From positions 248,001-312,000 of the forward strand of contig PAPM01000039.1 of NCBI GenBank assembly GCA_002708905.1: DNA of 64,000 bases, read 5' to 3'. Made by a program: the position numbers and the translations under genes. The notes beneath the pieces were generated by a model. It was given only the letters and a program-made list of their open reading frames with translations. It ran no database searches and was not told where the DNA came from. Shown here in pieces: positions 26,736 through 36,317 of the stretch. The DNA comes from Pseudomonadales bacterium. Lineage in GTDB: Bacteria > Pseudomonadota > Gammaproteobacteria > Pseudomonadales > Ketobacteraceae. Within the stretch, counting starts at the first letter, position 1, and each line of letters begins with the position of its first letter.

Positions 26736-27332
26736 TTACTCAGTCTCATGGCCACACAAAAAAGCCACCACCATCTCCAGGTGTTGCTCAAAATTGGCGT
26801 AATCGTGATTACCTCCTTCTTCGATCAGCAACCTGCAGCCATCGAAATAGGAAGAGACTTTACGCTGATCAATGATTTCATCCCCCAGCTGCTGCAGCAC
26901 CATCACATTCTGCTTATGGGGAATGGTTTCTACATCAAGCCCAACCAGGTATTCAATATCGTCCACGGTAATCTCAAAATGTTCATCAAAATGCGGACTG
27001 TAGCACTCCCCAAGATACTCGCACATGATCTCATAGCCGTGAATAACAGGATTCAGCAGCACGGCTTTGAGATGGTACTTGCTCACCAGGTAGGTGGAAA
27101 AATAGGCCCCCAGGGAATGGCCGATCAACACGATGGATTCGTACTTTGGCGCTTGCGTTTCGATCAGTGTTTCAAGCAGTGTGATTGCCGCCCTGGGTTT
27201 GCCCGGTAACCGGGGCGATACCACGTCAATAGCAAGCTGATGCTCTTCAACATGCTGCCTGAGCGCAGACACTCTGGGCGGGTTATTGGTGCACAAAAAA
27301 CCGTGCACATATATCACAAGCGTTGCCCGCAT
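26736..27332 (-). CDS. YqiA-like alpha/beta-hydrolase esterase
   Basis: A 198-residue small hydrolase. The N-terminal strand VIYVHGFLCTNNPPR forms the oxyanion region, the nucleophile is S73 in GHSLGAYF, and the His is H176 in EEGGNHDYANF. The size and the GNHDY ending match the YqiA/UPF0227 group. There is no signal peptide, so it is cytoplasmic. It sits between a small hypothetical gene (one base apart) and the sterol-desaturase-like gene. Confidence 0.87.
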   Translation of the reverse strand: MRATLVIYVHGFLCTNNPPRVSALRQHVEEHQLAIDVVSPRLPGKPRAAITLLETLIETQAPKYESIVLIGHSLGAYFSTYLVSKYHLKAVLLNPVIHGYEIMCEYLGECYSPHFDEHFEITVDDIEYLVGLDVETIPHKQNVMVLQQLGDEIIDQRKVSSYFDGCRLLIEEGGNHDYANFEQHLEMVVAFLCGHETE

Positions 27333-27333
27333 T

Positions 27334-27555
27334 CTATATCGTTACTTTTTTGCTTTGCATTTCAGCCATAAGGTCTTCAAAACCATTGCCACCATCGTGC
27401 TTCTTTCTCAGATCGTACTCCGCCCATATCCAACCATCGTGTTGATCCTCAGGCAAATCCGTCGGCGGAGGTGCCGGAATATCCGTTTGGTAACTCCAGC
27501 CGGAAAACACGCCGTAGATAGCATCCTCCACATCCTCGGACCAGACCACCCGCAA
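27334..27555 (-). CDS. Small hypothetical protein
   Basis: A 73-residue acidic, Trp- and Asp-rich frame (WSEDVEDAIYGVFSGW, then DGWIWAEYDLRKKHDG). It ends one base before the esterase start, which suggests translational coupling. The start would be TTG at 27555, because no ATG is in frame. A TATAAT hexamer lies just upstream at 27559-27564, rather close for a promoter of this frame. No family recognised. The composition looks protein-like, but the call is tentative. Confidence 0.45.
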   Translation of the reverse strand: MRVVWSEDVEDAIYGVFSGWSYQTDIPAPPPTDLPEDQHDGWIWAEYDLRKKHDGGNGFEDLMAEMQSKKVTI

Positions 27556-27704
27556 TCATTATAACCGATTGGATTCTGTAGGCTTTTATCTCTTCGCCTG
27601 GAAAATGGTAATATTCACGCCCCCGCACTTACCCCCAGCCGCAACTTTTCCGATTTGGGCTCGCAATGGGTTAGCAGAAGAAGCACTGGAAGACGTGGCA
27701 AATA

Positions 27705-28151
27705 TCAACGACTGTAAATTCTCTGAAATCCTTTTTCACTGAAGCCATTCATGCGTTTTTTCCCCACCAGAATAACGGGCACACCCTTGCCTCCCAAACG
27801 ATCATAAGCCCGGCGGGCACTTTGACTTTTTTCAATGTCATACTCAACATACGCAATATTATTGGCATCGAAGTACTTACGGGCTTTCTTACAATAACCA
27901 CACCAGCTGGTGGAATACATCGTCACCTTTTTATTGGCACTGGGCTCAGCAAACTCAATATCTTCATAAGTCACTGATTCAAAAGTATTGATCTCAAGAT
28001 CGACCTGCTCCACCTTCTGATCTTCCGCAGGTGCATCACCAAAGTGAACGCGACCGTTTTCATCCACCCATTTATAGATTTCGGCCACGCAGGCACCACT
28101 GGTAAACAGGCAGACCAGACATAACGGAACCACCAATACGTACTTTTTCAT
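27705..28151 (-). CDS. Exported DUF4124-glutaredoxin fusion protein
   Basis: A 148-residue protein with a signal peptide (KKYVLVVPLCLVCLFTSGACVA), a DUF4124 domain (EIYKWVDENGRVHFGDAP) and a C-terminal glutaredoxin domain with the redox motif CGYC (C84, C87) and the KGVPVILV cis-Pro segment. It is expected to act in the periplasm on disulfides or glutathionylated proteins. A GTG 15 bases upstream is an alternative start. The big lipoprotein gene upstream on the same strand ends at a strong terminator, so this gene probably has its own promoter. Confidence 0.87.
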   Translation of the reverse strand: MKKYVLVVPLCLVCLFTSGACVAEIYKWVDENGRVHFGDAPAEDQKVEQVDLEINTFESVTYEDIEFAEPSANKKVTMYSTSWCGYCKKARKYFDANNIAYVEYDIEKSQSARRAYDRLGGKGVPVILVGKKRMNGFSEKGFQRIYSR

Positions 28152-28197
28152 CCTGCTTGAACTCACCTGACTTATCCCGGACCTATTCAGTATAAAC

Positions 28198-28230
28198 GCA
28201 AAAAGCCCCGGCGCGACGACCGGGGCTTTG
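28198..28230 (-). terminator. Rho-independent terminator of the giant lipoprotein gene
   Basis: On the minus strand a perfect 10-bp stem, AAAGCCCCGG with CCGGGGCTTT, closes an 8-base loop and is followed by a T-run. It lies 26 bases past the stop of the 2586-residue gene. Confidence 0.9.
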
Positions 28231-28255
28231 CAAACAACTAAAAATGAGAGACCGG

Positions 28256-31200
28256 TTACAGGGCTCGATCAAAGGTAACCGCATCACCACTGGGATCAAT
28301 AATCAACTGGTCTCCCGTGAGGCTGATGGTGAGGTCCTGAGCGGCGCAGGAAGCCGCAGCCGCATTGCATATCAGTGCTTCACCATCGTTGTTTTGATCG
28401 ACCGTCACCGTCAACACATCCGCATTCAGCGAGTAGGTGCCGCGCTCAAAGCCGACAAAACCGTTCACTTCCTCCCACTGGATGGCAAAGTATTCGCCGC
28501 CCGGCAGGAACATGAACAGCACGCTGTCATTCTGCAGGTACCATGCCCCCACCAAGCCACTGGCAGTCAATGTTTCCCGGCCCAGGACAAATTCATCCAC
28601 CGTACCAGGGAAGATTGTCAGGGCACTGCCGGAAACGTCCACGTCATACAGTAGGTCTGCACAGGTGTTGCCTGCAGCCAGATCACAGAACAAGGCCTCA
28701 CCATCGTTATTCTGGTCAGTGTTGATATAAAGCTCACTGCCAAAATGCTCATACCCGCCCCGTTCAAAACCGATGAAGCCGTTGACCTCCGCCCACTGAA
28801 TACCGAAGTACATACCATTGGGTAACATGGTGAACAATACGGACTCCGTACTGTTCATATAGATACCGGCAATCGTGCTGAAGGCCGCCAGTATCTGATC
28901 ACGAGCGGTGGTATTAAAGAGCACCTCCGTTTCTTCCATATCCTGCAGCGTGCGTTCACCGCGGCGGACCAAAGGGGTTCCATCCAGTGTGGACTCTACA
29001 AAGATATAGGGATGCAATTCATACACATCCAGCTCGGTGATTTTAGCAGCCACCTCCGGCACGTCCCACTGCACGATGTCTATTCCACCCAGGCTGGTGG
29101 CGGTGAAGCTGATCTCATCAATCACGATTTTGTCACCCCAGTAGTTCGGAGCAGAATCGTAGAACTTCACCACTTTGGCCACCGGGTTGGTGCCGCCGGT
29201 AGTACCATCATCGGAGATCAGGAAGATATTGACGGAGAAGCTGCCTCCCACATCCCAGCCTTGGCCCACCCACAGGCCACCGGAAGTGATGGTACCGTTG
29301 GTGAATTCAGCAGGGGTATAGACCACGTCATTCAGTGCTGTTGCAGCGACCGGGTCGGATTGGCCGTCACTGTCCAGATCCTGCCAATCCGTTGCCACCA
29401 CATTGGCACAGTTGTAGTTAGTGGCTACATAGAGGTTCCAGTCATCATCACACCAGAAGCGATAGCTTTCTGTCTGCTCAGTGATCGTTGCAACATACGC
29501 CCGCGCTCCGGTGGTGAAGACATCCGCAGCGTCCAAGCCTGCCTTGAAGTCCGGGCTCAACAGAGTGGCCATAGGCTTGCCTTCAACGTTTATCTCCAGC
29601 AAATCAACATGAGAGGTCACCAGGGTCGATACAGTGGTTCCGTCTTCCTGCAGGGGATTCAGGATAGCGGTTTCTCCGCTGTTGACGTAACCACTGATGG
29701 TGTAACGATCCAGCGCTGTATCGAGTCCATTGGCTGTGATGAATTGCTCCACGTCGTCATCCAGCAGCTCATCCCAGTTTCCTGTGCTGGTGTTGTACTC
29801 GAAAAACGACTCTGCGGCACTATCGGTAATCACGCCATATTCAAAGAAACGTTGTTCCTGTTGTGAGGCTTGGTCGTACCAGGAGTCGCTTTCGAACCAG
29901 ACGATACCGGATGCCAAGACGGCCGATTCCTGGATCGCGGTTCCAGCCGTGAACACCACAGTGCCCGTTTCCGAACAACCACCTTCCTCTTCTGTGTAAC
30001 TGCCGTTGAAGCTGGACCCGGAAGCGAAGGTACCGCTTAAGGTGAAGCTGAAGTTTGTATCGCTGCTGCTGAAAGTGAAATCTCCATTGGCTGCGATGGT
30101 ACCGAGATCTTCCCAGCTGCCTTCCTCATCTTCACCGCGCAGGATTACCTGATTGCCGATCTGCTCCACTTGCACCAGGTCACTGCCGCTGGTTTCGGTA
30201 ATGTTGACACAGCCTTGGGTGGATTCATCGAATTCCGTACCGGAGCCGGTCCAGTCGATGAGGTACACGCCCGCCATGTTCACGCCGGGATCAGCGCAGT
30301 CCGCCAGCGTCTGGTTGCTTCCGGCCAGGAAGGGGCAAGCATCGCTGTTATCTCCAACCTGGTCGCCATCGGCATCGTTCTGCTCGCTGGCATCGTTGGG
30401 GAAAGCGTCGTCACTGTCGGGCACACCATCGTTGTCCGAATCCAGCGGCAAGCCACTGTCGCACGCATCACCGATGCCATTGCCGTCGCTGTCCGCCTGA
30501 TCAGAGTTGAAAGTGAACGGACAGTTGTCTTCGCTATCCAGCCAGCCATCGCCATCGGAATCGATTGGCTCGACACCACCGTCACAGACATCACCCACAC
30601 CATTGCCATCAGTGTCGGCCTGGTCCGCGTTGGCATCCACTGGGCAGTTGTCCGCTGAGTCCGGCACACCATCGCCGTCAGTGTCCGGCTCGGTGTAACT
30701 GAAGCCACTGATCAGCTCGTTCAAAGCCGTCACATTCAGGCCACGGTATTCCTTCTGTTCTCCCTGTGCTGCGAACCAACCGACCCGCACATAAGGGGTA
30801 ACATCGCTCAGGGCCACTGCTGCGATCACCACATTGGGGTTCTCTTCGAAGTGGTAGTAGAAGCGATCCAGACCCAGGTTTTCCGGCAGAGTAAACATCA
30901 GCACCAGATCGCCGGTCCCCATGGGGTCGCTGATGCTCCAGGTGGCAGACAGTCCTGATACCAGATTGGAACCCGGGCTCACACCATCGTGGGTATAGAA
31001 AGCCACGCTACCAGAAGTGCCCGCGGCGCCACTGACATCAGCCCCCTGCAACCAGGCAAACAGTTGCAAGGTCGTGCCGGATTGCGTCCAGCTTTCGCCC
31101 ACCGGAATACCGCCTATAGGGGTACTGGGTGCACTGCCGTTATTGTGCAGCACATCGGTGAGTGCAGTGGCCAGATTATCGGTGGTAGCCGCATCATCCC

Positions 31201-34200
31201 CACCCGCTGGGTAGGTTTTCCAGACCCAGTTTTCACAGTTGATAAGTCCTTCTTTAGGCATGCGATAGTCACAGCCCAATTCATACTCATCCATCTGGCT
31301 GACCACCGTTACACCGATAGCACGGGCATTGGCATTCACAAAGGTGGCAGCAGGATCGGCCACGCCGGCGTCCCAATCATCATCCACAAACTCCAGCATG
31401 GGCAATCCGGTGATATTGGCGGCATAGCTGCTGACCAACCATTGACTACCATAGGGTCCGCCAGGGGCACGGGCCAGATTAAAGGTCGTCGCAGGCGTAC
31501 CATCAATTCCCGGGGTCTCGGCAAAGTCATTCCAACCGGAGCTGGTCAACATCCAGGTGCTGCCGTTAAACAGTACCCAGCTGGTGCCGTCCCACTCGTA
31601 CTCATAGGAACCGCTGCTATCAAACTGGGTGTAGCCGAAATAATTGATATCGACTCCGCTTGGTTCGAAATACTCCCGCTCAGCATGGGGGAAGGCCATG
31701 CCCTGGTCAGTGCCTGCCGTATTCAGCACGCTTGATGCATCCACCTGCGCCATATCCGTCAGACTACCGGTGTAGGTGTAGCTACAGCTTGCGATTTGCG
31801 AACCACTGCCATTCTCACCGTCAAACACGGTAAAGGTTTCGGTGATAGTGGAACCCGTGATCAACGCCGGGTTGGCAACATCGTCCACTGTGCCGGTGAA
31901 GCTGAAAGATTCCACCACACTGTAAAGGAATACCGGACTGGAGCCAGAGTAGTCGTACTCGTTCTCGCCGCCCTCATCCTGGAACCCGAACTGCACATTA
32001 CCTTCGCCATCGACGGTTCCGCTATCGCCACCGTTTTCGTCATTGTCGAAAATCAACGTGATATTGCTACCCTGTTGTTTGACGAAAGCCACGCCGGCAT
32101 GTTTGTCGCCAACATTGATGTCGCACACATCAGCCAGCGGGATGCCGCTTGGCAAGGTACCGGATTCGTTTTCGGTAGCCGCTGTGATGCTGGCTAACCA
32201 GAAGCCACCAATGGCTACCGGGGGCGCTTCACAGGCATCGCCCACTCCATCTCCATCAGCGTCAGCCTGGCCTGGGTTGGAAACGAACACGCAGTTATCG
32301 GAAGCGTCTTCAACACCATCGTTGTCATCGTCCGTATCACAGACATCACCGATTTGATCCTGGTCATTGTCGGCCTGATCACCGTTGGCATCGACAGGGC
32401 AGTTATCCGCACCATCATCGACGTTGTCGCTGTCAGAATCTGACAGCAGCGGATTGGTGCCGTTGGCTTCTTCCTCAACATCGCTGATGCCGTCATTGTC
32501 ATCATCCGCGTCGCACACATTACCTACGCTATCCTGATCGGTATCCAACTGATCCTGATTGCTGTCCACAGGGCAGTTATCAGCAGCATCGTCAACCGTA
32601 TCTTCGTCACTGTCCGCCAGCAGCGGGTTGGTACCCAACGCCTCTTCTTCAGTATCCGTCAGGGTGTCGTTGTCATCATCATCGTCACACAGGTTACCCA
32701 CGGTATCCTGATCTGTGTCCAGCTGATCTTCGTTGGCGTCAAGCGGGCAGTTATCGCCGTTGTCACCCACGTTGTCACCATCCGTATCGACACTTTCGGA
32801 GGCATCCAGCGGGAAGGCGTCGTCCACATCCAAAACACCGTCATTGTCGTCATCACTGTCGCAAACGTTACCGGACTGGTCCTGATCGGTATCCAGCTGG
32901 TCCTGGTTACTGATCAGCGGACAGTTGTCGGTAGTGTCTTCTACGCCATCGGCATCGTCATCAGTGTCACAGACGTTGCCCAGGCCATCAGCGTCGGTGT
33001 CCAGTTGATCCCCGTTGACATCCAGCGGACAGTTGTCCATGGCATCATTCACAGAGTCGCCGTCATCATCGCTGTCACATAGGTCACCGAGGGCATCACC
33101 ATCCGCGTTGGCCTGATCCTGATTGGCCACCGCAGGACAGTTATCAACATCATCGTTCACTCCGTCGTTGTCCTTATCGGTGTCACAGACATCGCCAATG
33201 CCGTCAAAGTCACTGTCTTTTTGCTGAGTATTGGCATCGAGCGGACAGTTATCATAGCCATCCAGCACCTGGTCACCGTCTACATCGGGATTGGTGCTGT
33301 TGCTGTCCTGTGCGTCCGGAATATTGTCGTTGTCGTCATCCGGATCGGCATTATCACCGATGCCATCCTGATCAGTATCCGTGCTTTCCTGATTATTCAG
33401 TGGGAAGGCATCCGATGCGTCAGGGGTACCGTCGTTGTCGTCATCGGTATCCGTATTGTTGCCGATATTGTCCCCATCAGTGTCCACAGACTCGCTGGCA
33501 TCGTTAGGGAACGCATCATCTACATCCGGCACGCCGTCATTGTCATCATCCGGGTCAGGGTTCAAACCACCGCTGTCAGCCAGGCCATCACCATCGGAGT
33601 CCACATACGTCACACCGGGGTTATTGCCATCGCTATCATCAGGATCGTCACCCACCGGCCAACCATCACCGTCCTGATCACTAACGCTGGAACGGGTTGC
33701 ATCTTTGGGGAAGGCATCTTCGCCATCGGGCACACCGTCATTGTCATCATCGGTGTCGGCATTGTTTCCGGTCCCGTCACCATCGGTGTCTTCAAACTCA
33801 GCAGGATTGGTAGGGAAGGCATCATTGGCATCGGACACACCATCGTTGTCGTCATCGGTATCCGTATTATCACCGATGCCATCCTGGTCGGTATCAACAC
33901 TTTCATTGCTGTTCAACGGGAACGCGTCATCCACGTCGGCAACGCCGTCGCCATCATCATCGGTATCGCACCGGTCACCTTTGCCATCGCCATCCGTGTC
34001 GATCTGTTCCGGATTGGGCGTGGCCGGACAGTTGTCAAACTCCTGCCCGGGTGGCACATCCGCATCCGCCAGGTTGGCCGGACGCACCGGCACACCATCG
34101 TCATCCAGGTCAAAGCTGGCAAACGCCAACAGCGGGAAGGCATCCACACCATCCAAAGCGCCGTCACCATCGGTGTCCCGCTTCAGTGGATCCGTACCCG

Positions 34201-36016
34201 CCACCGATTCATCGGTATCCAGCACACCATCGTTGTCATCATCTTCGTCGGCGTTGTTGCCGATACCATCCCGATCCGTATCCGCCCATTCACTATTATT
34301 ACGGGGGAAACGATCACGGTTCGTGGTGGCAACGGAGGCAGCATCGTTCGCAACATTATCACCATTGGTGTGGTTGGGACGGCCATCTCCGTCAATATCG
34401 TCATCGGAGTTATCACCAAAGCCATCGCCGTCCTGATCAGCCTGCTCATTGGGATTGAGCGCAAAGATACCTCCGGGGCCGTCCTCTATATCGGGCACAC
34501 CATCGTTATCATCATCGGTATCCGGGTTGCTGCCGCCGCTATCCGCCAAGCCGTCGTTGTCCGTATCGACAAACTGGATTCCGGGGTTGGTGTCATCATT
34601 GTCGTTGGGGTCCTGCCCTACCGGCCAGCCGTCGGCATCCACATCCGTGGCATCGGAAGCGCTGGCATCCAGGGGGAAGTCGTCGTCGTCATCGAGAACC
34701 CCATCACCGTCGTCGTCATCATCTTCGTTATTGCCGATACCATCATTATCAGTGTCTGTTTTTTCATTGGGGTCAGTGGGGAATGCGTCATTGGCGTCAG
34801 CTACACCATCATTGTCATCATCGGTGTCAGCGTTGTTACCAATGCCATCACCATCGGTGTCCGTATCTTCGGTTGGGTCTGTGGGAAAGGCATCGCTTTC
34901 GTTGGGCACGCCGTCATCATCCAGGTCGGGATCTTTTTCGGCGGGTTTCAGTTCAACCTCAGTGTTTTCATCAATCTGGGTGTTAACTGTATCGTTACCG
35001 GTGTCCTCGATTTCATCCACCAAAATGGCGGCCATGTCCCCTACGGTGCGCCCCAACGGATCATTCGGCACCGGCAAAGACTCTGGATCCTGGTCAAGCA
35101 AAATCAAAGCGGCATTGGCACCGTCAACATCACCGGTACCGTCGCCGTCACCATCAAACAAATCCGCGGTAACCCCATCCACTTGTCCATCGATCTGCCC
35201 ATCCGCCAGATCCTGGGTCATTACCGTCAACACCTGGACCGGATCAGCACCACCAACCGCGCCGGAAATCTGATCGACCACTGAGGCCAGGGCCTGTACT
35301 GCAGAACGATAGGCGGCAACTTGTTGTTGCTCTTCCGGGGTATCGGTATCCGCGTCCAAAATCGGGGGAGTAGTGAAAATATCGGTATCGCTGCCCAAAC
35401 CAAATCCTACAGTGGATTTCACTTGAGCTGCGGCATCGGCCAAGGCCAGCAGTAAGGCGGCCTCATCACCGGCGCTATCGAAGGTGGCGGCAACAGCAAT
35501 GTCAGTCGCCATCGTCGTCAGCAACGTGGCATACACGGGGCGGTCGCTGTTCAGCATCTCGGCGGTGACAATGGTACGCAGGGTACCCACCACAGGCGCA
35601 AGACATTCAGTGGCAACATCGATGGTGCCGCTGGTATCCAGGTCCTCACAGGCTGTCAGATCCCGCGTATCGGCGTCTGCAGTGAATTCAAGAAGATAGG
35701 GAGCGCCATCGGCTCCCGGTTTGTCGATTCCGGTTATGGATGCACGGCTGTCAGTGGCCCCCTCGCCCAGAATCTCACCTTTGAAATCAGCCACCGAGGT
35801 GTCAATCGCAAACAGGGTAACGGTTGAAAATGCCAAAGGACCATCCACCCCACCGCCGGACAGGCTGAGCGACACCGCACCCCCATCGCCTGCAGCAGGC
35901 GATGAACCACCGCCTCCACCATCACTGCACGCTGTTACGAAACTCAGCACTACGATAAGCAAAGAAGTGAGCAAACCACTACGCAACTTTGCGTGAGCCA
36001 TGCAATGGGGATCCAT
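28256..36016 (-). CDS. Giant surface lipoprotein with thrombospondin type 3 calcium-binding repeats
   Basis: A 2586-residue protein. The start at 36016 (MDPHCMAHAKLRSG) has AAGGAA eight bases upstream and gives a type II signal peptide ending in the lipobox FVTAC, followed by a Gly/Ser linker. After an N-terminal alpha/beta region, residues about 362-1262 hold about 20 Asp/Asn-rich TSP3-type units (DTDGDGIGNN, DAFP, DNCP patterns) that bind calcium. A beta-rich region is at 1262-1775, a second short TSP3 block at 1775-1915, and a beta-rich C-terminus follows. The C-terminus ends with two homologous units near 2382 and 2485 sharing VNGF-GFERG and DQNNDGEAL. It is probably a calcium-stiffened surface stalk or adhesin. 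It is monocistronic. Function is inferred from architecture only. Confidence 0.88.
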   Translation of the reverse strand: MDPHCMAHAKLRSGLLTSLLIVVLSFVTACSDGGGGGSSPAAGDGGAVSLSLSGGGVDGPLAFSTVTLFAIDTSVADFKGEILGEGATDSRASITGIDKPGADGAPYLLEFTADADTRDLTACEDLDTSGTIDVATECLAPVVGTLRTIVTAEMLNSDRPVYATLLTTMATDIAVAATFDSAGDEAALLLALADAAAQVKSTVGFGLGSDTDIFTTPPILDADTDTPEEQQQVAAYRSAVQALASVVDQISGAVGGADPVQVLTVMTQDLADGQIDGQVDGVTADLFDGDGDGTGDVDGANAALILLDQDPESLPVPNDPLGRTVGDMAAILVDEIEDTGNDTVNTQIDENTEVELKPAEKDPDLDDDGVPNESDAFPTDPTEDTDTDGDGIGNNADTDDDNDGVADANDAFPTDPNEKTDTDNDGIGNNEDDDDDGDGVLDDDDDFPLDASASDATDVDADGWPVGQDPNDNDDTNPGIQFVDTDNDGLADSGGSNPDTDDDNDGVPDIEDGPGGIFALNPNEQADQDGDGFGDNSDDDIDGDGRPNHTNGDNVANDAASVATTNRDRFPRNNSEWADTDRDGIGNNADEDDDNDGVLDTDESVAGTDPLKRDTDGDGALDGVDAFPLLAFASFDLDDDGVPVRPANLADADVPPGQEFDNCPATPNPEQIDTDGDGKGDRCDTDDDGDGVADVDDAFPLNSNESVDTDQDGIGDNTDTDDDNDGVSDANDAFPTNPAEFEDTDGDGTGNNADTDDDNDGVPDGEDAFPKDATRSSVSDQDGDGWPVGDDPDDSDGNNPGVTYVDSDGDGLADSGGLNPDPDDDNDGVPDVDDAFPNDASESVDTDGDNIGNNTDTDDDNDGTPDASDAFPLNNQESTDTDQDGIGDNADPDDDNDNIPDAQDSNSTNPDVDGDQVLDGYDNCPLDANTQQKDSDFDGIGDVCDTDKDNDGVNDDVDNCPAVANQDQANADGDALGDLCDSDDDGDSVNDAMDNCPLDVNGDQLDTDADGLGNVCDTDDDADGVEDTTDNCPLISNQDQLDTDQDQSGNVCDSDDDNDGVLDVDDAFPLDASESVDTDGDNVGDNGDNCPLDANEDQLDTDQDTVGNLCDDDDDNDTLTDTEEEALGTNPLLADSDEDTVDDAADNCPVDSNQDQLDTDQDSVGNVCDADDDNDGISDVEEEANGTNPLLSDSDSDNVDDGADNCPVDANGDQADNDQDQIGDVCDTDDDNDGVEDASDNCVFVSNPGQADADGDGVGDACEAPPVAIGGFWLASITAATENESGTLPSGIPLADVCDINVGDKHAGVAFVKQQGSNITLIFDNDENGGDSGTVDGEGNVQFGFQDEGGENEYDYSGSSPVFLYSVVESFSFTGTVDDVANPALITGSTITETFTVFDGENGSGSQIASCSYTYTGSLTDMAQVDASSVLNTAGTDQGMAFPHAEREYFEPSGVDINYFGYTQFDSSGSYEYEWDGTSWVLFNGSTWMLTSSGWNDFAETPGIDGTPATTFNLARAPGGPYGSQWLVSSYAANITGLPMLEFVDDDWDAGVADPAATFVNANARAIGVTVVSQMDEYELGCDYRMPKEGLINCENWVWKTYPAGGDDAATTDNLATALTDVLHNNGSAPSTPIGGIPVGESWTQSGTTLQLFAWLQGADVSGAAGTSGSVAFYTHDGVSPGSNLVSGLSATWSISDPMGTGDLVLMFTLPENLGLDRFYYHFEENPNVVIAAVALSDVTPYVRVGWFAAQGEQKEYRGLNVTALNELISGFSYTEPDTDGDGVPDSADNCPVDANADQADTDGNGVGDVCDGGVEPIDSDGDGWLDSEDNCPFTFNSDQADSDGNGIGDACDSGLPLDSDNDGVPDSDDAFPNDASEQNDADGDQVGDNSDACPFLAGSNQTLADCADPGVNMAGVYLIDWTGSGTEFDESTQGCVNITETSGSDLVQVEQIGNQVILRGEDEEGSWEDLGTIAANGDFTFSSSDTNFSFTLSGTFASGSSFNGSYTEEEGGCSETGTVVFTAGTAIQESAVLASGIVWFESDSWYDQASQQEQRFFEYGVITDSAAESFFEYNTSTGNWDELLDDDVEQFITANGLDTALDRYTISGYVNSGETAILNPLQEDGTTVSTLVTSHVDLLEINVEGKPMATLLSPDFKAGLDAADVFTTGARAYVATITEQTESYRFWCDDDWNLYVATNYNCANVVATDWQDLDSDGQSDPVAATALNDVVYTPAEFTNGTITSGGLWVGQGWDVGGSFSVNIFLISDDGTTGGTNPVAKVVKFYDSAPNYWGDKIVIDEISFTATSLGGIDIVQWDVPEVAAKITELDVYELHPYIFVESTLDGTPLVRRGERTLQDMEETEVLFNTTARDQILAAFSTIAGIYMNSTESVLFTMLPNGMYFGIQWAEVNGFIGFERGGYEHFGSELYINTDQNNDGEALFCDLAAGNTCADLLYDVDVSGSALTIFPGTVDEFVLGRETLTASGLVGAWYLQNDSVLFMFLPGGEYFAIQWEEVNGFVGFERGTYSLNADVLTVTVDQNNDGEALICNAAAASCAAQDLTISLTGDQLIIDPSGDAVTFDRAL
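32220..34930 (-). repeat. Degenerate tandem repeats encoding TSP3 units
   Basis: About 2.7 kb of short imperfect direct repeats, mostly GAT/GAC/AAC/GGT codon runs, encode the main calcium-binding array of the giant lipoprotein. Units are about 70 to 110 bases and diverged, so this is not an exact tandem array. The bias also opens long antisense frames that are not genes. Confidence 0.85.
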
Positions 36017-36317
36017 AATCAATTCCTTATTACAGCCAACGAACAAGTGCGACCCATTTTTGGGACAACGTTTTTTAGTGTAGATAAATTTCAGGCAAGA
36101 AAATGAACGCGAGGACAAGGACAGGGGCGAGAGCAAAAGCTCTCAATTTCAACTTGCATATCTGAGCTGGCATGCTTGCCAGCATAAAAAGCCATTTTTA
36201 TGCTGTTAATGGGCATCAGGAGTTCATTGATCCCACTGCAATTAGTGTGATTTTATTCGCAAATTAAAAGCCGAAACGGTTTTAATAGAAGAACTTTGTC
36301 TAAATATCTCAAAAAAT
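36017..36317. other. Upstream region of the giant lipoprotein gene
   Basis: 301 bp between the lipoprotein start and the end of the upstream GGDEF gene, both on the minus strand. It should contain the lipoprotein promoter. It holds three successive perfect hairpins at 36129-36204, described separately. The stretch 36205-36317 is AT-rich and shows nothing else I can name. Confidence 0.5.
36129..36204. promoter_or_regulatory. Cluster of three perfect inverted repeats
   Basis: Three hairpins in 76 bp: GAGAGC/GCTCTC with a 4-base loop (36129-36144), GCTGGCA/TGCCAGC with a 4-base loop (36166-36183), and a 10-bp stem AGCATAAAAA/TTTTTATGCT with a 4-base loop (36181-36204). The last two share bases and so could be mutually exclusive. 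The position, 113-188 bp upstream of the lipoprotein start, suggests a structured leader or operator cluster. The third could instead help to end the upstream GGDEF transcript. Confidence 0.4.

Noticed and set aside
27605-27742. A plus-strand frame of about 45 codons starting with an ATG, with a somewhat protein-like end
   Set aside because: It overlaps the C-terminal end of the glutaredoxin gene on the opposite strand and lacks a ribosome site. A gene remnant is possible but unsupported.
32220-34930. Repeat-rich stretch considered as a CRISPR array or satellite
   Set aside because: Units are diverged, in frame and encode TSP3 motifs; there are no identical repeats with unique spacers.
33221-35284. 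A 687-codon plus-strand open frame rich in Ile and Val
   Set aside because: It is antisense to the Asp-rich TSP3 array. GAT/GAC codons read as ATC/GTC on the other strand, which explains the Ile/Val runs. It has no protein-like order and no ribosome site.
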